From NCBI GenBank assembly GCA_900074885.1, contig FJUW01000073.1, positions 115,604-179,603 of the forward strand: a DNA stretch of 64,000 nt. The letters run 5' to 3'. Position 1 is the stretch's first letter; every line of letters begins with the position of its first letter. This DNA comes from Rhynchosporium graminicola (lineage: Eukaryota > Ascomycota > Leotiomycetes > Helotiales > Ploettnerulaceae). This document shows positions 1 to 11,964 of the stretch, piece after piece. The translations under genes and the position numbers were made by a program. The notes below the pieces were generated by a model. The model had not been told where the DNA came from and made no database searches. It saw only the letters and a program-made list of their open reading frames with translations.

Positions 1-232
1 ATTCAGATTGGAGGTTTGGAGGTTTCCCCCTATTAGTGGAAACACTTACTGCTAAGCGAGATTACACGAGTAGAGTTTAGGGGCCCCTTTTCATATATAT
101 ACTTCCCTTCTCTCTCTACTTCTTCACTCCTTAGTTATAGATTCTAAGTTAATTCTTACTACTTCATATTTATAGTAATATGAGGTCTTATTACTAAGGT
201 AGTTTTAAGACCTTTCTAGAGTAAGCGTCATA
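1..232 (+). repeat. 5' LTR of Gypsy element (left end off window)
   Basis: Matches 6372-6603 with scattered C/T and G/A differences, as expected of RIP. Position 1 aligns with 6372. The LTR ends at 232 (TCATA, against TCACA in the other copy). Confidence 0.88.
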
Positions 233-789
233 TTATCTATAACTCTTTTACTTACGTCTAGGAAAATAGTAAATATCTACCTATATTATACCTCTTTGCC
301 TAGAGCTACTAAACGCAGGAGACTACGCTATACAGAGAAGGCTTATACTAAGTATAAACTTAAAGAATAGCACCTAAATAGAAGTAACCTAAGTCCGATA
401 AATCGACGACCGGTTCTCTAACTCCCTCTACTTCTACCTATTCTTCGGCGACTCGTAATACTCGCTATAATCTACCCCTCTCTATAGTAGAGAGTGCTCG
501 CGACGACGCCTTATCCGAGTTGAGCTCTCTAACTCCTACTATAATCAACGAACTCACCGAGTTACTAAACCTCCCCGATAATACCCTTATATTAATAGTA
601 ACTATAAGTAACTTATAGGAAGACCGCGCTTACTAGCTGCAAGAGGCAGAGAGAAGACTCGCGGAGGAGAGATAATCAAATATAGACTTATCTATAGAGC
701 TATATTAGTTACAGGACAAGTTCCGGGAACTACGCTAGTTAACTACTTATCGTTCTATTAAGTCTATATCGTTTAATAACGTTTAATCG

Positions 790-2140
790 CGTATAACTCC
801 GCTGCACTTAATTAAAGAAGATAATACTACTCTTACGCCTAATAATCGCCGTCGAGAATAATCTACCGGAGGAATATCGTTAATATTATACGCTACGCGT
901 ATTAAGAAGATTCCGAACCTTTTAAATAAGCTCTCTAATAGAATCGACTACTCTCTAAAACTCTAGGAAGTATAGATACGTAACGCCCTCCGGCGCTACT
1001 CTAGCTACTTCCTTAACGAAGATTACTATAAAGATTAGTTACTTAATTAAACAGAAAGAATAGCTAGAACTTACCTAGAACTCTCGTTCTTAGAACTAGA
1101 ATATAACGAGGAAGGTAATATAATCGATTCACTTAATATGATCACTTAACTTATCTTCTTCTTATCGAATCCATATGACTAATAAACTGCAAGAGCTAGC
1201 TACTTAGCGCTAAGGATAGATTATAAGTAGACCTTTTGGACGTTCTACTAGGAATTCTGTACGCTAGCTCGTAAAGCTAGTATAAATAATTAATCGACTC
1301 TGAAAATAGACCTATAGGAGAAGCTACTTGTACAGCTTCGGAAACAGCTCTTCTAATAGTACTAAACGTTAAGAACACTAGAAGAATACGTTAAGGCTAT
1401 ATAAGCTAAAGATTAAGGTTAATTTATCGAAAAAACTTACTATTCCGAGTCTTCAGCTAAGGCTAGCGCGACTCGGGAACGCCTTATTAATACCTCCTCC
1501 TAGCGCTATATTACTAACTCTTCTTCTTATCCGTAACTAGGCTTTCCTACTCCCGAGAATACTAGTACGACCGGTAATTAAACCTCTACGAGTCATATGC
1601 TATAGTAAGTGCGAAGCGATACTCCGCGAGCTCTATCGCTAGCGAATACTCCTTGTTACTTCACGCTTACCTTATACTTACGCTTATTATTAGCTCGACC
1701 TAACACTTCGTATTATATTAACGCGATTAATACTAATAACGATATTAATAGCGAGCTAGAAGATAATAACGACAAAGATACGTATAGTAACGCTTAGGAG
1801 TATATCAAACCTCTGCTAGTAAAAGACTATACCTAGGGAAAGACTCCTTCCTAGGTAGTATACGAGATATGCGATATCTTGACCTTACGAAGCTTCTTAG
1901 TAGTTAATCGTTTACTATGCGTGCTACTCTTACTAAGAATAGACTTTCGTATAAGCTACTTATACTTCTTGATTCTAGAGCTAATAGATACTATTTTATT
2001 AATCGTTCTTTTCTTAAATCTCTTTTCTTCTTTCTAAAACCTTTAATTTACTCTCTACTAAACGTAATCCCTATTAAAGGTTTTAATAGCGTTAATAGTA
2101 GTATAATTAGTTACTATATATACTTAACTTAATAGTAGAT
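790..2140 (+). pseudogene. Gypsy gag and protease relic
   Basis: Degenerate plus-strand coding DNA following the 5' LTR. Around 1917-2132 a short open stretch reads LLILLDSRANRYYFINRSF, which fits a retropepsin active site in which the expected DSG has become DSR (one G-to-A change). Upstream, 790-1600 contains broken gag-like frames with many UAG/UAA codons. It belongs to the element spanning 1-6603 and is not functional. Confidence 0.6.
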
Positions 2141-3379
2141 TACCGCGCTTAGGTATTTACCCCCTTTCTTATTACTACTCTCGGAAACTATAGTATTATA
2201 CTCGGAAGGACCTGGCTTTCGGAATATCAAGTACTCTTAGATGCTTCTAAACGATAGATCATTTAGCTACTATGTACTCCTCCTAGTAACGTTTATAGCT
2301 CTCTGATCGAAATCAAGGACTTATATAAATACTATACTTATTAGCGCTATTAATACGACGTTAACGAACGAAATAGACGCCTTAATTAGTTCTGGGAAGC
2401 GTACGAGGTATAGCGAAACGTAGCTAGCTCTCTTATTAATATTTAAGTAGTTGCTAACTCTATATCTATTATTAAACGACTACTACTAAACGCTCGGAAA
2501 CGCACTTCTAGGGAGACTTATAGCTATAAAAATATCTAAAACTCTCCCTTAGAGAGTATTCTATAGGTAACTAACCCTCTGCTATTACTACCGCTTAGTT
2601 AGGACTATTTCTCCAGTATTCATACTACTTATTATAGATACGCTAAGCCTAAGTGTTTATTATCTGAAGAATAAGAAGAGAGTAGTAAAGAGAAGCTTTT
2701 ATACGCTAGAGCTACTGATACACGTCCGAAGTGTATACGATTCAGTAACGTTATTACTTATATCCCGCGTGAATCTCCACTTTAACCCTAACTGGAAGTC
2801 TCTACGTTAAAGACCTACGTATAAGATTACGCTTATATAATTTATACTATAGATTAATAGTTACTAGGAATACTGTCTCGCGAGTTAATAGAAGCTACTT
2901 TAGGTATAAATATAGCTATTACGCTATTTCGGAAGCGCTAATAGTAATAAAGACTACCTCCTCGTGCGCTCAGACCTCTCTAAGAGCCTCTTACGCTAGA
3001 GATTTATATAATTAGTAGCTTAGCTTTCTATCTCTTATATAAACGCTAGAAGTCTTCTAATAATAAGATCTTCTCTATTACTCTCCACGAGATAGATAAG
3101 CTTCTTAATAACCGAATCGCAGATCAGTAACGTAATACTGCTATTATATCTTTAACTATCGACCTTACGAAACGCTATAAAACCGCTTAGTAATTTGCTA
3201 TTAGCTTAAGCGAATTAGATTCAGAACTACGGATTCCTCACGAGTATAGCTAGTAGGCATATATCTTTTCTAAGGAAGCTAGCGATATTCTCCCTTCTTA
3301 TTATTTATACGATTACCGAATTAAGCTTAAGGAAGGAGCCGAAAAGAGCCTTAAATACTCCCTCTTATATAAGATATCA

Positions 3380-5760
3380 GCTAAAGAACTTGAAGTAGTA
3401 AAGGCGTATATTACTAATAACTTAGCTAAAGGTTTTATTGAACTTTCTTAAGTATCGTACGCTATACTTATTCTTTTCGTTAAGAAAGCTAATAGAAGTC
3501 TATAGTTCTATATAGACTTTCGTATACTTAATAACCTCACGAGGAAGGATTAATACCTACTTCTATTGATCGACGAAACGCTAGCTAGAATCTCTACTGC
3601 TAAGATCTTTACTAAACTAGATATTCGCTAAGCTTTCTATCGAATTCGAATGGATCTAGCCTCAGAAGAGTATACGACATACCGGACCAGCTAAAGAGCG
3701 TATAAATACAAGGTACTACTATTCGGTCTAACTAACGGCCCTGCGATATACTAGCGGTATATGAATAATATCTTATTCGACTACTTAGACGACTTCTATA
3801 TAGTATATTTAGACGATATTCTGATCTACTCTAACGACCTACTATAGTATTAATTATATATATATAAGATACTATAATAATTACAAGACGCTGGATTATA
3901 AGCTAACCTTAAGAAGTATGAATTTAATATTACTCGCACTAAATACCTTAGATTTATTATCTCTACTTCTAGAATCGAGGTAGACCTTGAAAAGGTTAAT
4001 ATCATACGATCTTAGAACTACTTCATTATAGTTAAGGGCGTATAATCGTTCTTAGGTTTTTATAACTTCTACTAGCGATTTATTAAAGACTATGGAATAA
4101 TCGCGAAACCTCTTATATAACTTATTAAAAATAACGTGTTATTTCGGTTCCTTAGAGAGTATAAAGATACCTTTAATTACCTAAAGCACGCTCTCACTTT
4201 AGTACTACTCCTTTACTATTATTAGTAAGATCTACCTTATATAATCGAAATAGACGCTAGTGATAGAGTAATAGCAGGTGTGCTATCGTAATAGCACGAT
4301 AAAGACTAGTTCTTAGTAGCTTACTTCTCTAAGACTATACTACTAGCTGAGCTTAATTACGCTATCTACGATAAGGAAATGCTCGTAATTATATAATCTT
4401 TTAGTAACTAGAGATCTGAACTCGTAGGCGTATTATATCAGATCCGCGTTATTATTAACTATAAAGCTCTTGAGTACTTTATAACCTCTAAGTAGTTAAA
4501 CGCATAATAAGCACGATAGATAGAGCTACTCGCAGATTATAATTTTATAATTACTTATTGACCTAGGAAGTATAATCTACTTACTAACGCTCTCTCTCGT
4601 AGAACAGATGAATTAGACGATTAAAATAACGCTAAGAGAGCTTAACGTTTATAATAAATACTACGCGAAGACTAAATCGATCTAGTACTACTTATAAGTA
4701 ACCTCCGGAATAGTTCTGATTCTATAGATAGCTTTAAACTTATTAATACCTTAGAAGTCGCTAACCTATCGCTAGTTTTCTCTATAGTATAGTAAGTACT
4801 CGATGCTAATCGTACTATACTGTTACTCTAAGCACTACGAAAATAAGCTCTCTCTGCTACTCTTAGAAAACTGACTATAGAAAAAGATCTTCTACTCTAC
4901 GAAGGAAGATTAATCATACTTAACGTTTTATACTTTCGTATGCTACTTATACGCGAAGTATACGACTGATTAGAGACCGCTTATCTAAGTGTAAAGAAAA
5001 CCTTATAACTCCTATTATCATAGTACTACTAGTACGGAATCGCTTTAACTATTAACTAGTACTGCTATAACTGCTATACTTACTAACGAATTCAAGTGCT
5101 ACGAGATAAGAAGCCCGGACTCCTATAGCCCTTACTAGTGCTATCATATCTATAGGAGTATATTACAGTCGATTACTATAGCTTTAATCGCGATAAACAC
5201 AGTTACGATAACGTCCTTATATTTATAGATTATTATAGTAAATAAGTAATTAGTATTCTATACTGAAAGACCTCTGATACGCGCGACCTTATAAAGCTCT
5301 ACTTATATTACGTATACCGCTATTTCGGAGCTCTACTAACTGTTACGTCTAATAGAAGGCCTTAATTCGTTTTACGCTTTTAGATAGCTATTTATATAAT
5401 TCTAGGCACTAAAAGATAGCTTTCTTTAGTAGACTACCCTTAGATAGATAGCTAGACGGAAATCTATAACTAATACCTCTAGCGCTGATTACGACCTTTT
5501 ATCTCTTACTATTAAGACGACTAGTCGGAATTCTTACCTATTATAGACTACGCTCAGATGACCCTCCCTTACGACTCCCTTAGAGGTCTCTTACCCTTCG
5601 AGGTAGTATATAGTTATGCTCCGCGCGTCGACTAGAATTGGAAATCCGATTTACTTGATTTAGCTACTCCTTCTGATAAGCTGAATACTTAATAAGCTAT
5701 CGAATACGCTAGCTGACTACGAGCTATATAGACTACCGCTTAATTAAGCTTTCTACGCGT
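3380..5760 (+). pseudogene. Gypsy pol relic: reverse transcriptase, RNase H, integrase
   Basis: Plus-strand translation across stops shows the reverse transcriptase landmarks: KLDIR*AFYRIRM near 3610, FGLTNGPAIY near 3722 and the catalytic YLDDILIYS near 3808. RNase H-like sequence follows at about 4230-4600 (EIDAS, KEMLVI). Integrase-like sequence lies at about 4850-5700. The stops are nearly all TAG or TAA where Gypsy relatives have Gln or Trp, the signature of C-to-T changes on both strands. The pol order marks it as Gypsy rather than Copia. Confidence 0.85.
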
Positions 5761-6019
5761 ATAAGCTAAGATATCCCGATCTTATAATCGCTCACGCTAT
5801 AAAGTCGACTTTACTATAGACGATCTTATTTAGCTAGATATACGCTACTTTATAAGCACTCGACCTAGTAAAAAACTCGACTTCTTAACTAATAGACCCT
5901 TTCGTATAGTTGAAAAAGTTAGAAGCTCTTACTATTTAGAGCTCCCTATAAGTATAAAAGTATATAATATATTCCCTGCGTCGAAGTTATATAAGTATAT
6001 TAATGACCTATTGCCTAGA

Positions 6020-6345
6020 TAAACGTTACTACTACTGCTATTAATTAATATTACTAGCGACGATAAATAGGAAATAGAGAACGTACTAGCGTGCTATAAG
6101 CAGCGCGGTAACCTCTCTTACCGCGTCTCCTAGTTGAATTAAGACGTCGATCTTACGTAGTATAATACTTCAGATATTAAGTACGCTCCTGTAAAGCTCT
6201 AGTAATTCCACCTCGATAACCCGACGTAAGCAGGTCCCCCTATAAAGCTCCCTCATTAGCTAAATGCTTTCTACGATAGAATTGACGATTACGATTATCT
6301 TAATAGTAATAAGGAGATAGACTAACGCTCGAGGGCGAGCTTTTT
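6020..6345 (+). pseudogene. C-terminal pol tail with chromodomain-like sequence
   Basis: Downstream of integrase the frame reads ITSDDK then EIENVLACYKQRGNLSYRV, resembling the start of a retroelement chromodomain (an acidic lead, then xIExIL and a strand). The aromatic cage positions cannot be judged because Trp codons are changed to stops. The reading continues to the polypurine tract. Inference: the element was a chromovirus-like Gypsy. Confidence 0.45.
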
Positions 6346-6361
6346 TCGGAGGGGGGGGTAG
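6328..6361 (+). promoter_or_regulatory. Polypurine tract with conserved upstream motif
   Basis: CTCGAGGGCGAGCTTTT at about 6328-6344 is followed by a G-rich polypurine run and then the LTR at 6362. The same motif, at the same spacing, occurs in two unrelated-looking small LTR elements in this window (near 8354-8370 and 36249-36263 on the minus strand). Confidence 0.7.
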
Positions 6362-6603
6362 TATAACGACTAGTCAGATTAGAGGTTTGGAGATTTCCCC
6401 CTATTAGTGGAAACACTTACTACTAAGCGAGATTACACGAGTAGAGTTTAGGGGCCCCTTTTCATATATATACTTCCTTTCTCTCTCTACTTCTTTACTC
6501 CTTAGTTATAGATTCTAAGTTGATTCTTACTACTTTATATTCATAGTAATATGAGGTCTTATTACTAAGGTAGTTTTGAGACCTTTCTAGAGCAAGCGTC
6601 ACA
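6362..6603 (+). repeat. 3' LTR of Gypsy element
   Basis: 242-bp copy of the LTR at 1-232. It begins TATAACGAC (RIP-altered TG start) right after the G-rich polypurine tract and ends GTCACA. It contains TATA-like runs near 6450-6460. Confidence 0.88.
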
Positions 6604-7959
6604 ATTCCGAGGCAGACTATAAGTACTTAATTCTGAAGAACTATATATAAAGTTCATCTAAGCGATATATAGATACTTAGGATAAGCGACTATTATTACT
6701 ATAAGTCGGAAGTTCTTCTAGCTATATATATTAGAAAATATAAGAAAGTTCGTTCGGAACTATAATACTTAAAGAAGGAATAAGATATAATAAGACTAGA
6801 GATTAGCATTCCTTAAGCTATGATTATTATTAGACTAAATTTAATAAGAATTTTCAATCGACTTTATTACCGATCCTCTAGAAAGTTAAAAGATATATTA
6901 ACTTAATTATAGTTATTTATTAGCTTAGGAAAGGAATTATAAAAAATAAACTACTATTAATTAATATAGAAGCTATAGTAAAGTAGCGTATATAAGTCTA
7001 CTGTAGTATATATACTACTATATATAATTATATCCGACCGAGGGAAATAGTTAGTCCTTGTCGAAATATTATAGACTTAAGTATACTCTCTATTAGAGAT
7101 TATATAACGCTTTTCTACTATTTATTACTTAGAAAGCGATAGCTCTATGGAAAGGATAAACTAAATACTAAAGATATACTTATATATATTCGTAGACTTC
7201 GTATAAGATAATTAGGTTAATATATTACTATCAGTAGAAGTAGTCATTAATAACTAAGATTTTATATCGATAGAGGTAAGCTCTTTCCTCCTAACTTATA
7301 GTTACTATATATCATATATCGATTTAGATATCGAAGATAAAACGATGGCTATTATTAACTATTCGCCTATTCAAAAAGCAGATACGATCTTGAAGAAGCT
7401 ATAGGCGCGAGGAAGTAGATATAGATGATAATAATAGTAATATAATAAGTCTAGGAAGAGGTTACTAACTAGTATTATTAATAAGTCCTAGAGTTCAAAG
7501 TCAGAGATAAGATCTAGTTGAGTTTATAGAATATTCGAATAAAACGGATTATAAAGAAGCTTAACGCAAAGTAAGCTAAGTATATAGTACTCGAAGTAAT
7601 CGAGTCGTATAGCTATTACTTAGATATATTACCGGGAATATATAATATTTTCTATATATAGTTATTATGCCTAGCTACTATTAACTTATTTCCGAGCTAA
7701 GTATAAGATAAATTATAGCTACTACTATTACTAATCATAGACGAAGACAAGTTCGATATTAAGGAAATCTTTATAGAAAAGTCCTTTCGATAAGGAGGCC
7801 AGATAAAGAAGAAATGCTTCGTAAAATAGATAAGGTATATATAACTAATATAAGAACTAGAAGTAGCTCTTACTATTACTATAGTACTTAATAGGTAAGA
7901 GGAGAAGAATAGACTAGATAGCCCTGACTTTAAAACTAGAAGGGAGTAATATAATAAGT
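6604..7959 (+). pseudogene. Gypsy integrase/chromodomain 3' fragment
   Basis: AT-rich plus-strand relic of a second Gypsy family, cut on the left by the 3' LTR of the element at 1-6603. Near 7725-7960 the frame reads IDEDKFDIKEIFIEK, then a region matching chromodomain layout (xVEEIL...VKW..Y..WEP), with stops where the aromatic residues should be. It ends beside an LTR of the TACCCG family (7960 onward), which is the expected order for the 3' end of a chromovirus. Confidence 0.6.
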
Positions 7960-8134
7960 TATCCTTATTAATATACTTAATACTTAAGGCGTCTACGCTA
8001 ATACTTAACTTATTATTATATGTATACTAATACTACTACTACTAGCGGCCATAGTATCATCTTTTCTTCGAAGGGAGACTTCTATTCCTCCTTTCTCTCT
8101 TTAATTAATTCATCTTATAATATAGATGAGCTTT

Positions 8135-8336
8135 TGTAACGACACAAGACTCAAGGCGGTATACAAGCAAGAATAAACAAGTAGGGAGGCTAAGAGCGAT
8201 CTTATATAGTCTAGTACGAAGGAAACAGAAAGATATAGAGCTCTGAAGGAGTCTGCACCTTCTATATATATAAGGAGGGTATGCCTAAGGCACCGATACT
8301 GGCCCGTATCTGCCACGTATACTATGCGCCGTTATA
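8135..8336 (-). repeat. TRIM 3' LTR (minus orientation)
   Basis: 202 bp. Pairs with 9236-9437. The last ~82 bp, read on the minus strand, are nearly identical to the end of the LTR at 34168-34440. Confidence 0.88.
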
Positions 8337-9235
8337 TTACCCCTTTCCAAGATAAAAGCTCGCCCTCGAGCCTTGAAGAATCGAATAAAGGAAATAAAGT
8401 AAGTACAAAACGCAGTCAAATATTAAGATAACCTTCTAAATTTCTATTAAACCGAAACCGTAGATACTAATTCAGTACCGAGATTATCTCTTCTATAGAG
8501 GGAAACGTAATCTCCGGTAATTATAATACCGAGTTTTGCTAAATAAGCGAGGCTAAGCGAGTGATTGAAACACTTAAAGGTTGCGAAAGAAACGAAAGTC
8601 TAAATCGAATTCCAAAGAAGCTAAAAGATTAAGGAGAGTCAGATATCTTTATTAAGTAGATATAGAAAGTGTTAAATTAAAGGTTCTAGTAGAAGGAGGT
8701 CGATTCTGCCGAGGGGGATAAATTATACCGGGGTACGGGGGTTACGAGTCGGATTCCGGCAATTTCCGCTAAGGTAATAAGCTACTTCGTCCTAGCTTAA
8801 AAGTAAGGTTTTTCGCTATTAGAGCTGCTTTCGGAAGGTTGAAGTCGGGTGAGGGGATAATAAATATTAGGGCCTATAGGGAAGTTTCCACCTAAAATTC
8901 GTCTGCTGTTTTACTTCGTACGCACGAAGGAACGAGTTTCGAAGTATCCGAGAGTGACTTCGCAGTAATACTAGTGCTTCTGAGGCTGAATTATATTCAA
9001 ATTCCTAGCTATCCGAGAGATCTCTGGAATCTCGGCTCTTTTGAAAACCTAACTATCGAATTCGTAATTGATAGTACTAACTGTTTCCGTATGATTCCGA
9101 AGTACAAAAATCTAAGGTAAGTAGAGATAACTCAGCGAAGAGCTCCCTAATAGTCGAAGTCGTACGTCCGAATCGAGTTTTCTAGGTGAGATATTATTTA
9201 ATACTATCCCCGGCGGTCTTAATCTTTCTATTTAA

Positions 9236-9437
9236 TATAATGATATAAGACTTAAGGCGGTATATAAGTAAGAATAAATAAGTAGGGAGGCTAAGAGCGA
9301 TCTTATATAGTCTGGTACGAAGGAAACAGAAAGATACAGAGCTCTGAAGGAGTCTGCACCTTCTATATATATAAGGAGGGTATGCCTAAGGCACCGATAC
9401 TGGCCCGTATCTGCCACGTATACCATGCGCCGTCACA
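9236..9437 (-). repeat. TRIM 5' LTR (minus orientation)
   Basis: 202 bp. On the plus strand it begins TATAATGAT (RIP-altered TGTAACGAC) and ends GCCGTCACA. TATA-like sequence and shared R-U5 segment as in the partner LTR. Confidence 0.88.
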
Positions 9438-9476
9438 GCTTTTACACTTTACACTTTGTATTCGCCCTGTGATAAT

Positions 9477-9739
9477 ATTCCGAAATTACTGAAAAATTCA
9501 GTCATATGCTCTACTATAATCGGAATAGCTGGAAACCGTAGAAAATTACTACTTTTAGAACACTTACTTAGTAGCGAGAGCCTAAGCGAGAATCTAAGCC
9601 TTATTCAGTTTAGTTCAAATTCACGTGCTCTATTCGAATATAATTAATTGTAATCGATTACCTTTTGATTAGATTAGATTACGTATAAATTACCTTTGAT
9701 TTGATCTGATTAGGTAGTAATAATCTATCTAAACTAATC
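9477..9739. other. Island boundary, no gene seen
   Basis: AT-rich junction DNA between the transposon block and the gene island. Around 9650-9740 there are imperfect short repeats of GATTAGATT/TTTGATT type. No coding or RNA feature can be supported. Confidence 0.5.
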
Positions 9740-9744
9740 ATTTG

Positions 9745-10396
9745 ACACACACTGGCATCAACTCAGCGTTTAGAATATCCTTCGGCTCTTGCCCAGATAG
9801 ATACTCGGCACAGTGTTGATTCCATTCGATCCGCATGCTTGACAGTGTAGCGGCGAAATTGAACGACAAAAGCTGGATAGTTCTAGTGGCAGGAGTAGAA
9901 GTCATAGGTAACGACGAGATTCAAAGGTAGCCAATATTCGATTGTTAAGTATAGCTGCTCCATCTGCCGTTTGTGAAGTTTGTTATGGGATCTGATGCTC
10001 TAACAGCGCCACAGATCATGGATCACTTTAGCCACAGCATTATTACCCCCAATTCACACAGGAGTATAGAGCAAGAAATTCTACGCGCTATCTCCGAAGT
10101 TAGTTGTCTATCTATACCCTAGCATCCTACCTTGTCCGGTGGGAATCAGCTCGAGTTTCTCAGCTGCAGATACGAGTCCCAGATATTCCCTGATAGCTAC
10201 TCGTATACCGTAACGTCTCTCAGCTAGGCAAAGCTTACGTAGCCATTTGTCGCTTCCTGCCTGTATTGTACATAAGTGATCAGATAATATAGGTTAAATA
10301 GATGCAGGATCCATAGTATGCGGGATGTACAGCGCGAATTGTCCGACGCTAGGCTTGGAGGACAACCGTAGACTTTTGAGGGCATCGCGAAAGAGT
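9745..10396 (-). pseudogene. Unknown degraded gene, copy A
   Basis: The minus strand contains protein-like stretches broken by stops and frame changes. One reads ALKSLRLSSKPSVG near 10380-10330, one reads AIREYLGLVSAAEKLELIP near 10190-10140, and one reads RIEWNQHCAEYLSGQ near 9830-9780. Part of this (about 10085-10396) is duplicated at 10620-11240. I do not recognise the family. The codon-like composition and amphipathic helices suggest a real ancestral protein, but no intact frame remains. Confidence 0.45.
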
Positions 10397-10619
10397 ATAC
10401 AGAGCAAGCTATTCTCTTGAAAATTACTACTAGTTTTACAAATCTGATCTACATCTTTAGGCATTACTTACTCTTTATACTCTCTTACTTTATATGATAA
10501 GAGGATATATATCTAATAGGTATCTCTATATTCACAATATCGAATAGACTATGAAAACAGGGATTGGCCCTATTCTTACAAGAACCTTTCGGGGAAGCCT
10601 TTCGGGAAAGCGACAAGGA

Positions 10620-11240
10620 GTAGTCTATCGATACCTTAATATCCTATCTTGCCCGATGGGGAATCAGCTTGAGTTTCTTAGCTGCATATACGAGTCCCAG
10701 ATATTCCCTGACAGCTATCCCCATCCCGGGATTAATTCATAGTGGAAAGATAAATTCTGCCCACACTTTGGGAGATAGTGCCTTACTGATTGGCCAGGAG
10801 CCCCTGCGAGGATTATTCTCTACTTTGAAGTATTCAGGGGGGGGATATCCTCCGTACCTACCGTGATGCTTCACAGCTGGGTAAAGCTTACGCGGCCACC
10901 GCTTACTCGCAACTGCTACCTTGATATTAGCTTATATCCGGCATCAAAGAGCCGATTTCCGTCCGTAGCAGGGTAATGGATCGCTTACGTAGATCATGCT
11001 TGAATTATAATACCGAGCCAACCACTTGTAGATAAAGCCGGCGATAGTATCAAAAATAAAAGGTAGGGGTTAAAATCGTAAGCTTAGGGTAATTGTTGCT
11101 TCCTGGCCGCATTGTATAAGTGATCAGTGATGTAGACTTTAGAGTTTCAGGATCCACATTTATATGCGGGGCGTATAGTGCGCATTATTCGACGCTAGCC
11201 TTGAAGGACATCCGTAGACTTTTGAGGTCATCGCGAACTC
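10620..11240 (-). pseudogene. Unknown degraded gene, copy B (tandem duplicate)
   Basis: Two blocks match copy A in the same order and orientation: 10620-10730 resembles 10090-10205, and 11075-11240 resembles 10250-10396. They are separated here by about 340 bp, against about 45 bp in copy A, so B has an insertion or A a deletion. The minus-strand reading REYLGLVYAAKKLKLIP matches copy A's peptide with several replacements. Both copies contain stops. No function assigned. Confidence 0.45.
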
Positions 11241-11345
11241 TCTTGTTGACCACCCCCGAAGGTTCCCTATGGACAGCCCGTTTGGCTGGATTACAGAATA
11301 CTGACCTTCTAAGTTTTACGAGGCCTCACACATCAAACAAACGCT

Positions 11346-11953
11346 ATGTCTTATCTAGTATGGGACCGCCTACACTCATGTTTCAACGAAAACACACCTT
11401 ATCCAAAGCTTGAAGTGCCGACAGAAGTCGATGAAGAAACTGCTGTTGAAAAGGTGACGGCCAAAGTCTCTTGGTTGGATCCATTTTTGGCTGGTCCCTG
11501 GGAGGACTGACCTTTCATTCACCCGATCAGAGCACGCCGAGTACGACGCTCGAAGAATATTTTCCGTGCGGAAACTTTGCCTCCGAAGCTAATGCGAAGC
11601 AGTGCGTATTTGAGATAATGTCTTATTCCTGGCTTCCCGTCGATTGCCACGACAACGCACCCAAACAGGAGTTTCTTGCGGGTGACTGGCGTTGTTGGAC
11701 CTTCGATGCACAGAACTTTGATTATCGTCAACTTTCAGAAGTCACAGTCGAGGAAATTTCCACCGGCATATATGGTGGCATCCATGTTACTTGGGGCTAT
11801 CATATTACACACTGTGCCTTCATGTAGAGAAAACTTCAAAGGGCTGCGATTAGCAGCCGACTCTTGGATGGTTATATCGGAAGCGTTAATCATACGCAAC
11901 ACTGTCAAATGCTTATGGTCCCGCGACTGTGGTCAATGGGTTCACATAAATGA
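11346..11953 (+). pseudogene. Broken HxxHC-type (UstYa/DUF3328-related) membrane-oxidase-like gene
   Basis: An ATG at 11346 opens a 54-residue frame (MSYLVWDRLHS...) that ends at 11510. The homologous body continues in another frame from about 11471. It shows a Cys pattern common in a large fungal family: CGNFASEANAKQCVFEIMSY, then WLPVDC, then HITHC and later NHTQHC, two HxxHC motifs as in UstYa-type proteins. A TAG at 11825-11827 falls where relatives carry Trp before an RKLxRA helix. Downstream coding stays in frame to TGA at 11951-11953. So there is at least one frame break and one nonsense change of RIP type (TGG to TAG). An unusual intron near 11480-11510 could replace the frameshift, but the nonsense codon remains. 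Located next to the RiPP-like genes, it may be a lost tailoring gene. Confidence 0.7.
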
Positions 11954-11964
11954 GAGAACTCAAG

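Larger units (their letters stand above)
1..6603 (+). mobile_element. Gypsy LTR retrotransposon, near full length, RIP-decayed
   Basis: Two direct LTR copies flank a 6.1-kb interior. The right LTR is 6362-6603 (242 bp, beginning TATAACGAC and ending GCGTCACA). The left LTR matches it from the tenth base or so onward, so about 10 bp lie off the window. The polypurine tract is the G-rich stretch just before 6362. Interior order on the plus strand is gag, protease, reverse transcriptase, RNase H, integrase and a chromodomain-like tail, which is Gypsy order. All frames carry many stops at former Trp and Gln codons, so the copy is dead. Confidence 0.9.
8135..9437 (-). mobile_element. TRIM: 1.3-kb non-autonomous LTR retrotransposon
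   Basis: Two direct 202-bp terminal repeats (8135-8336 and 9236-9437) flank 899 bp of interior with no retroelement protein. A perfect 5-bp target duplication, GCTTT, lies at 8130-8134 and 9438-9442. In minus orientation the interior ends with a polypurine tract (GGAAAGGGG, complement of 8340-8348) directly before the 3' LTR, so the element reads right to left. It is inserted in a TACCCG-family LTR. Its two LTRs differ by transitions only where checked. A protein-coding role for the short open stretches inside the LTRs is unlikely. Confidence 0.9.
7960..9476 (+). repeat. TACCCG-family LTR, split by a TRIM insertion (7960-8134 and 9438-9476)
   Basis: The two parts together match LTR copies at 20287-20490 (reverse), 23046-23250 (reverse) and 25140-25341 (forward). 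The match stops exactly at the target duplication of the inserted TRIM and resumes after it. It is probably the 3' LTR of the integrase fragment on its left. Confidence 0.75.

Noticed and set aside
8110..9426. Two similar 64-68-residue minus-strand proteins
   Set aside because: Both frames lie inside the TRIM LTRs; their similarity reflects the LTR repeat, not a gene pair.
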